Part shown: positions 40,808-42,732 of the stretch, in pieces | Layout of the letters: each line of letters opens with the position of its first letter | Numbering within the stretch: position 1 is the stretch's first letter | Assembly (NCBI GenBank): GCA_036443405.1 | Contig: JAZFYD010000028.1 | Coordinates: 1-42,732, forward strand | Reading direction: 5' to 3' | From: JAZFYD01 sp036443405 | GTDB taxonomy: Bacteria; Planctomycetota; PLA2 | Length of the DNA: 42,732 nt | Notes under the pieces: generated by a model | Told to the model about the DNA's origin: nothing | What the model saw: the letters and a program-made list of their open reading frames with translations, nothing else | The model's database searches: none | Made by a program: the position numbers and the translations under genes

Positions 40808-42170
40808 CCAGTGTCGCCTCGTGGAAGGCTTCCGACATTGTGGGGTGCGCGTGCATCGTCGCCGCGAGCGTGTGCACCGTTGCTTCGGCGGCCTTCGCCG
40901 CGCCGGCCTCGGCGATCATCTCCGTCGCTTCGTGGCCGACGATGTGCGCGCCGAGCAGTTCGCCGTACTTCTTGTCGAAGATGAGCTTCACGAAACCCTC
41001 GTTCTCGCCGGTTGCGACCGCTTTGCCATGTGGGCGGAACGGGTAGCGGCCGACCATGATCTCGTAGCCCTTCTCCTTCGCTTTCGCCTCCGTCCAGCCG
41101 AGGCTCGCGACCTGTGGCTGGCAGTAGGTGCAGCTCGGGATCGCGTCGTAGTCCACGAGGTGGGAGGCCTTGCCTGCGATGTCCTCAGCCGCCACCACAC
41201 CCTGGTGCGACGCGACATGCGCGAGCATCACCCGGCCGGTCACGTCGCCGATGGCGCGGATATTGGGTGCGGACGTCTTGTAGTGGTCGTCCACCGGGAT
41301 GAAGCTGCGCTCGGTCTTGACGCCGGCATCCTCGAGGCCGAGGTTCTCGATGTTGCCCTGCACGCCGATGGAGACGAGCACCTGGTCCGCTTCGAACGTC
41401 TTCTTCGCGGTCTTGACCTTGACGCCGTTCTTGCCGACGGTGACGCCCTCGACCGCGGTGCCCGCGAGCACATGGATCTTCTGCTTCTTGAAGCTGCGTT
41501 GCAGCTCCTTGGTGCACTCGGGGTCTTCGATCGGTAGCAGCGAAGGCAGCAGCTCGATGAGCGTCACATCCGTGCCGAACGCGTTGTAGAAATACGCGAA
41601 CTCGCAGCCGATCGCACCGCCGCCGATGACGACGAGCTTCTTGGGCAGCTTCTCCGGGATCATCGCCTCGAAGTAGGAGATGACACGCTTCTTGTCGAAC
41701 GGCGTGCCCGGCAGTTGGCGCGGCCGCGCGCCCGTCGCGACGATGAGGTTTTTGTACTTCACCTCGCCGGTGGCTTTGCCGTTCTCGTCGGAGACGGCGA
41801 TCGTGTTCTTGCCGGTCAGGCGCCCGGTACCCCGGTGCACATCGACCTTGTTCTTCTTCATCAAGAACTCGACACCCTTGACGATGCGCGCGCTGACGTC
41901 CCTCGAACGCTTGATCACACGCGTGAAGTCAAAACGCAGGTTGTCGTAGATGATGCCCCAGTCCGCGCCCTCGGTGCGCGCGATCCGCGCGTGCTCCGCG
42001 TTCTTGAGCAGCGCCTTGGTCGGGATGCAACCCCAGTTGAGGCAGATGCCGCCGAGGTTGTCGCGCTCGACGACGGCCGTCTTGAGGCCGAGCTGCGCCG
42101 CGCGGATTGCGGCGACGTAGCCGCCGGGTCCGCTGCCCAGAATCACGACGTCGTAGGTGGTGCCTGCCAT
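40779..42170 (-). CDS. lpd: Dihydrolipoyl dehydrogenase (E3)
   Basis: A 463-residue flavoprotein disulfide reductase that reoxidises the E2 lipoyl group with NAD. FAD-binding GSGPGGYVAAIRAA, redox disulfide C43/C48 in GGICLNWGCIPTK, NAD-binding VVIGGGAIGCEFA, second FAD block IRAIGDVTG, and the C-terminal His-Glu in HAHPTMSEAFHEA are all present. A GGAGGG lies before the ATG. It is the first gene of the lpd-lipB-E1alpha-E1beta operon. Confidence 0.95.
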   Translation of the reverse strand: MAGTTYDVVILGSGPGGYVAAIRAAQLGLKTAVVERDNLGGICLNWGCIPTKALLKNAEHARIARTEGADWGIIYDNLRFDFTRVIKRSRDVSARIVKGVEFLMKKNKVDVHRGTGRLTGKNTIAVSDENGKATGEVKYKNLIVATGARPRQLPGTPFDKKRVISYFEAMIPEKLPKKLVVIGGGAIGCEFAYFYNAFGTDVTLIELLPSLLPIEDPECTKELQRSFKKQKIHVLAGTAVEGVTVGKNGVKVKTAKKTFEADQVLVSIGVQGNIENLGLEDAGVKTERSFIPVDDHYKTSAPNIRAIGDVTGRVMLAHVASHQGVVAAEDIAGKASHLVDYDAIPSCTYCQPQVASLGWTEAKAKEKGYEIMVGRYPFRPHGKAVATGENEGFVKLIFDKKYGELLGAHIVGHEATEMIAEAGAAKAAEATVHTLAATMHAHPTMSEAFHEATLDALGRAIHL

Positions 42171-42269
42171 CTGTAACTGCCCTCCGAGGTGAGGAGGGGG
42201 ATTCTAACAAGGGCGTCTTGGGATCGGTTTGGGGCGGCCTTGGGCGCCGGGCCCTCGATCGGGCGGGGC

Positions 42270-42659
42270 TCAGTCCTCCCCGCGGAGCCGCGCCGCCATC
42301 GCCGACAACTCAGCGGCGGTGGTCGTCTGCGGCGGCGGGAACGGGAAGTCCTCGATGCGGTTGGTGGGAACCAGGTGCACGTGCACGTGAGGCACTTCCC
42401 AGCCGATCACGGAAACACAAATGCGTTCGCACGAGAGGGCCGTCTTCATCTGGTCCGCGACGGTCCGGGCCGCGCGCCAGAGCCCGTCGTACTCCTCGGG
42501 TTCGAGATCGAAGATGTAGGAGACCTCGCGCTTTGGGATGACGAGCGTGTGCCCCGGCGCGCGCGGGTTGATATCCAAGAAGGCGAAGTGGCGATCGTCC
42601 GCCCACACCTCGTGGCACGGGATCTCGCCGGCGACGATCTTCGTGAAGATGGTGCTCAT
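42270..42659 (-). CDS. HIT-family protein (Hint-like)
   Basis: A 129-residue histidine-triad protein. The motif HVHVHLVP holds the catalytic His (H-phi-H-phi-H-phi-phi form), and FTKIVAGEIPCHEV starts the domain. Such proteins hydrolyse AMP-N or AMP-O bonds in the cytoplasm, for example adenosine phosphoramidates. The start ATG 42659 gives the conserved MSTIFTKIV N-terminus. It is the gene upstream of lpd on the same strand, 99 bases away. Confidence 0.93.
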   Translation of the reverse strand: MSTIFTKIVAGEIPCHEVWADDRHFAFLDINPRAPGHTLVIPKREVSYIFDLEPEEYDGLWRAARTVADQMKTALSCERICVSVIGWEVPHVHVHLVPTNRIEDFPFPPPQTTTAAELSAMAARLRGED

Positions 42660-42732
42660 GTTTGTGAAACTAACGATTTGTCCGCGGCGTTTGTTCTGCA
42701 ATCTCGACGTTTCCGCCCCGTTGTCCTCCGGG

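Noticed and set aside
1..42732. CRISPR array, tRNA or rRNA, prophage or complete insertion sequence
   Set aside because: No regularly spaced repeats, no cloverleaf-like or rRNA-like segments noticed in the short intergenic gaps, and no transposase or integrase motifs in any frame examined.

Overview
This window (about 42.7 kb, GC-rich) reads as chromosomal DNA of a Planctomycetota-like bacterium. The inference rests on gene content: two giant membrane Ser/Thr kinases with TPR tails of the planctomycetal type, a squalene-cyclase-repeat secreted protein, futalosine-pathway menaquinone synthesis (MqnB), many secreted or lipid-anchored proteins of unknown role, and frequent GTG/TTG starts with 4-base stop/start overlaps. 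No phage genes, transposase, CRISPR array, rRNA or tRNA was seen. Coding density is very high and no gene-free stretch exceeds 300 bases.

Layout. 1-4.3 kb: futalosine hydrolase (partial), a lipoprotein, a hotdog thioesterase, a 165-bp palindromic repeat, a flavin reductase-like protein, a Trm112-like protein, a HEAT/PDZ protein and a NifU-type Fe-S scaffold. 4.4-10.9 kb (+): tandem universal stress protein, 4-alpha-glucanotransferase, SPOUT RNA methyltransferase, IsdG-like haem monooxygenase, a large secreted PDZ protein, a cupin and a small orphan. 10.9-17.4 kb (-): two overlapping Ser/Thr kinase-TPR genes. 17.5-19.8 kb: an SPFH protein with a ribbon-helix-helix partner, then a SufR-like regulator divergent from a glyoxalase-fold gene with a palindromic operator between them. 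19.8-24.3 kb (+): secreted hydrolase, YjbQ, an orphan HlyD-like adaptor and a squalene-cyclase-repeat protein. 24.3-26.4 kb: a SelL-like thioredoxin-fold protein, a B-box membrane protein, and a gene with an in-frame TGA.

The most notable locus is 25188-26381. An EF-hand lipoprotein runs through an in-frame TGA (25977-25979) into a thioredoxin-fold domain. The context Gly-Ser-Tyr-Thr-TGA-Pro-Pro-Phe and the downstream Glu-Ala-His-Ala-Ile-Asp-Gly reproduce the catalytic signatures of iodothyronine deiodinases, including the 32-residue Sec-to-His spacing. A hairpin with a GGTC apical loop lies at the right distance to be a bacterial SECIS element. This is best read as a calcium-binding, lipid-anchored deiodinase-like selenoprotein; ordinary annotation would cut it in two.

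26.4-32.5 kb (-): two paralogous methyltransferases downstream of a TetR-controlled three-subunit molybdenum hydroxylase. Its FAD subunit carries a Cys-rich insert like that of 4-hydroxybenzoyl-CoA reductase. 32.6-33.7 kb (+): two PilZ proteins. 33.7-42.2 kb (mostly -): a 2-oxoacid dehydrogenase complex with its lipoylation enzymes in two blocks, lpd-lipB-E1alpha-E1beta and E2-lipA. These are separated by a methyltransferase, a 149-bp inverted-repeat element and a small regulator/membrane-protein pair. E1alpha has a 72-residue histone-H1-like Lys/Ala tail. A HIT protein closes the window.
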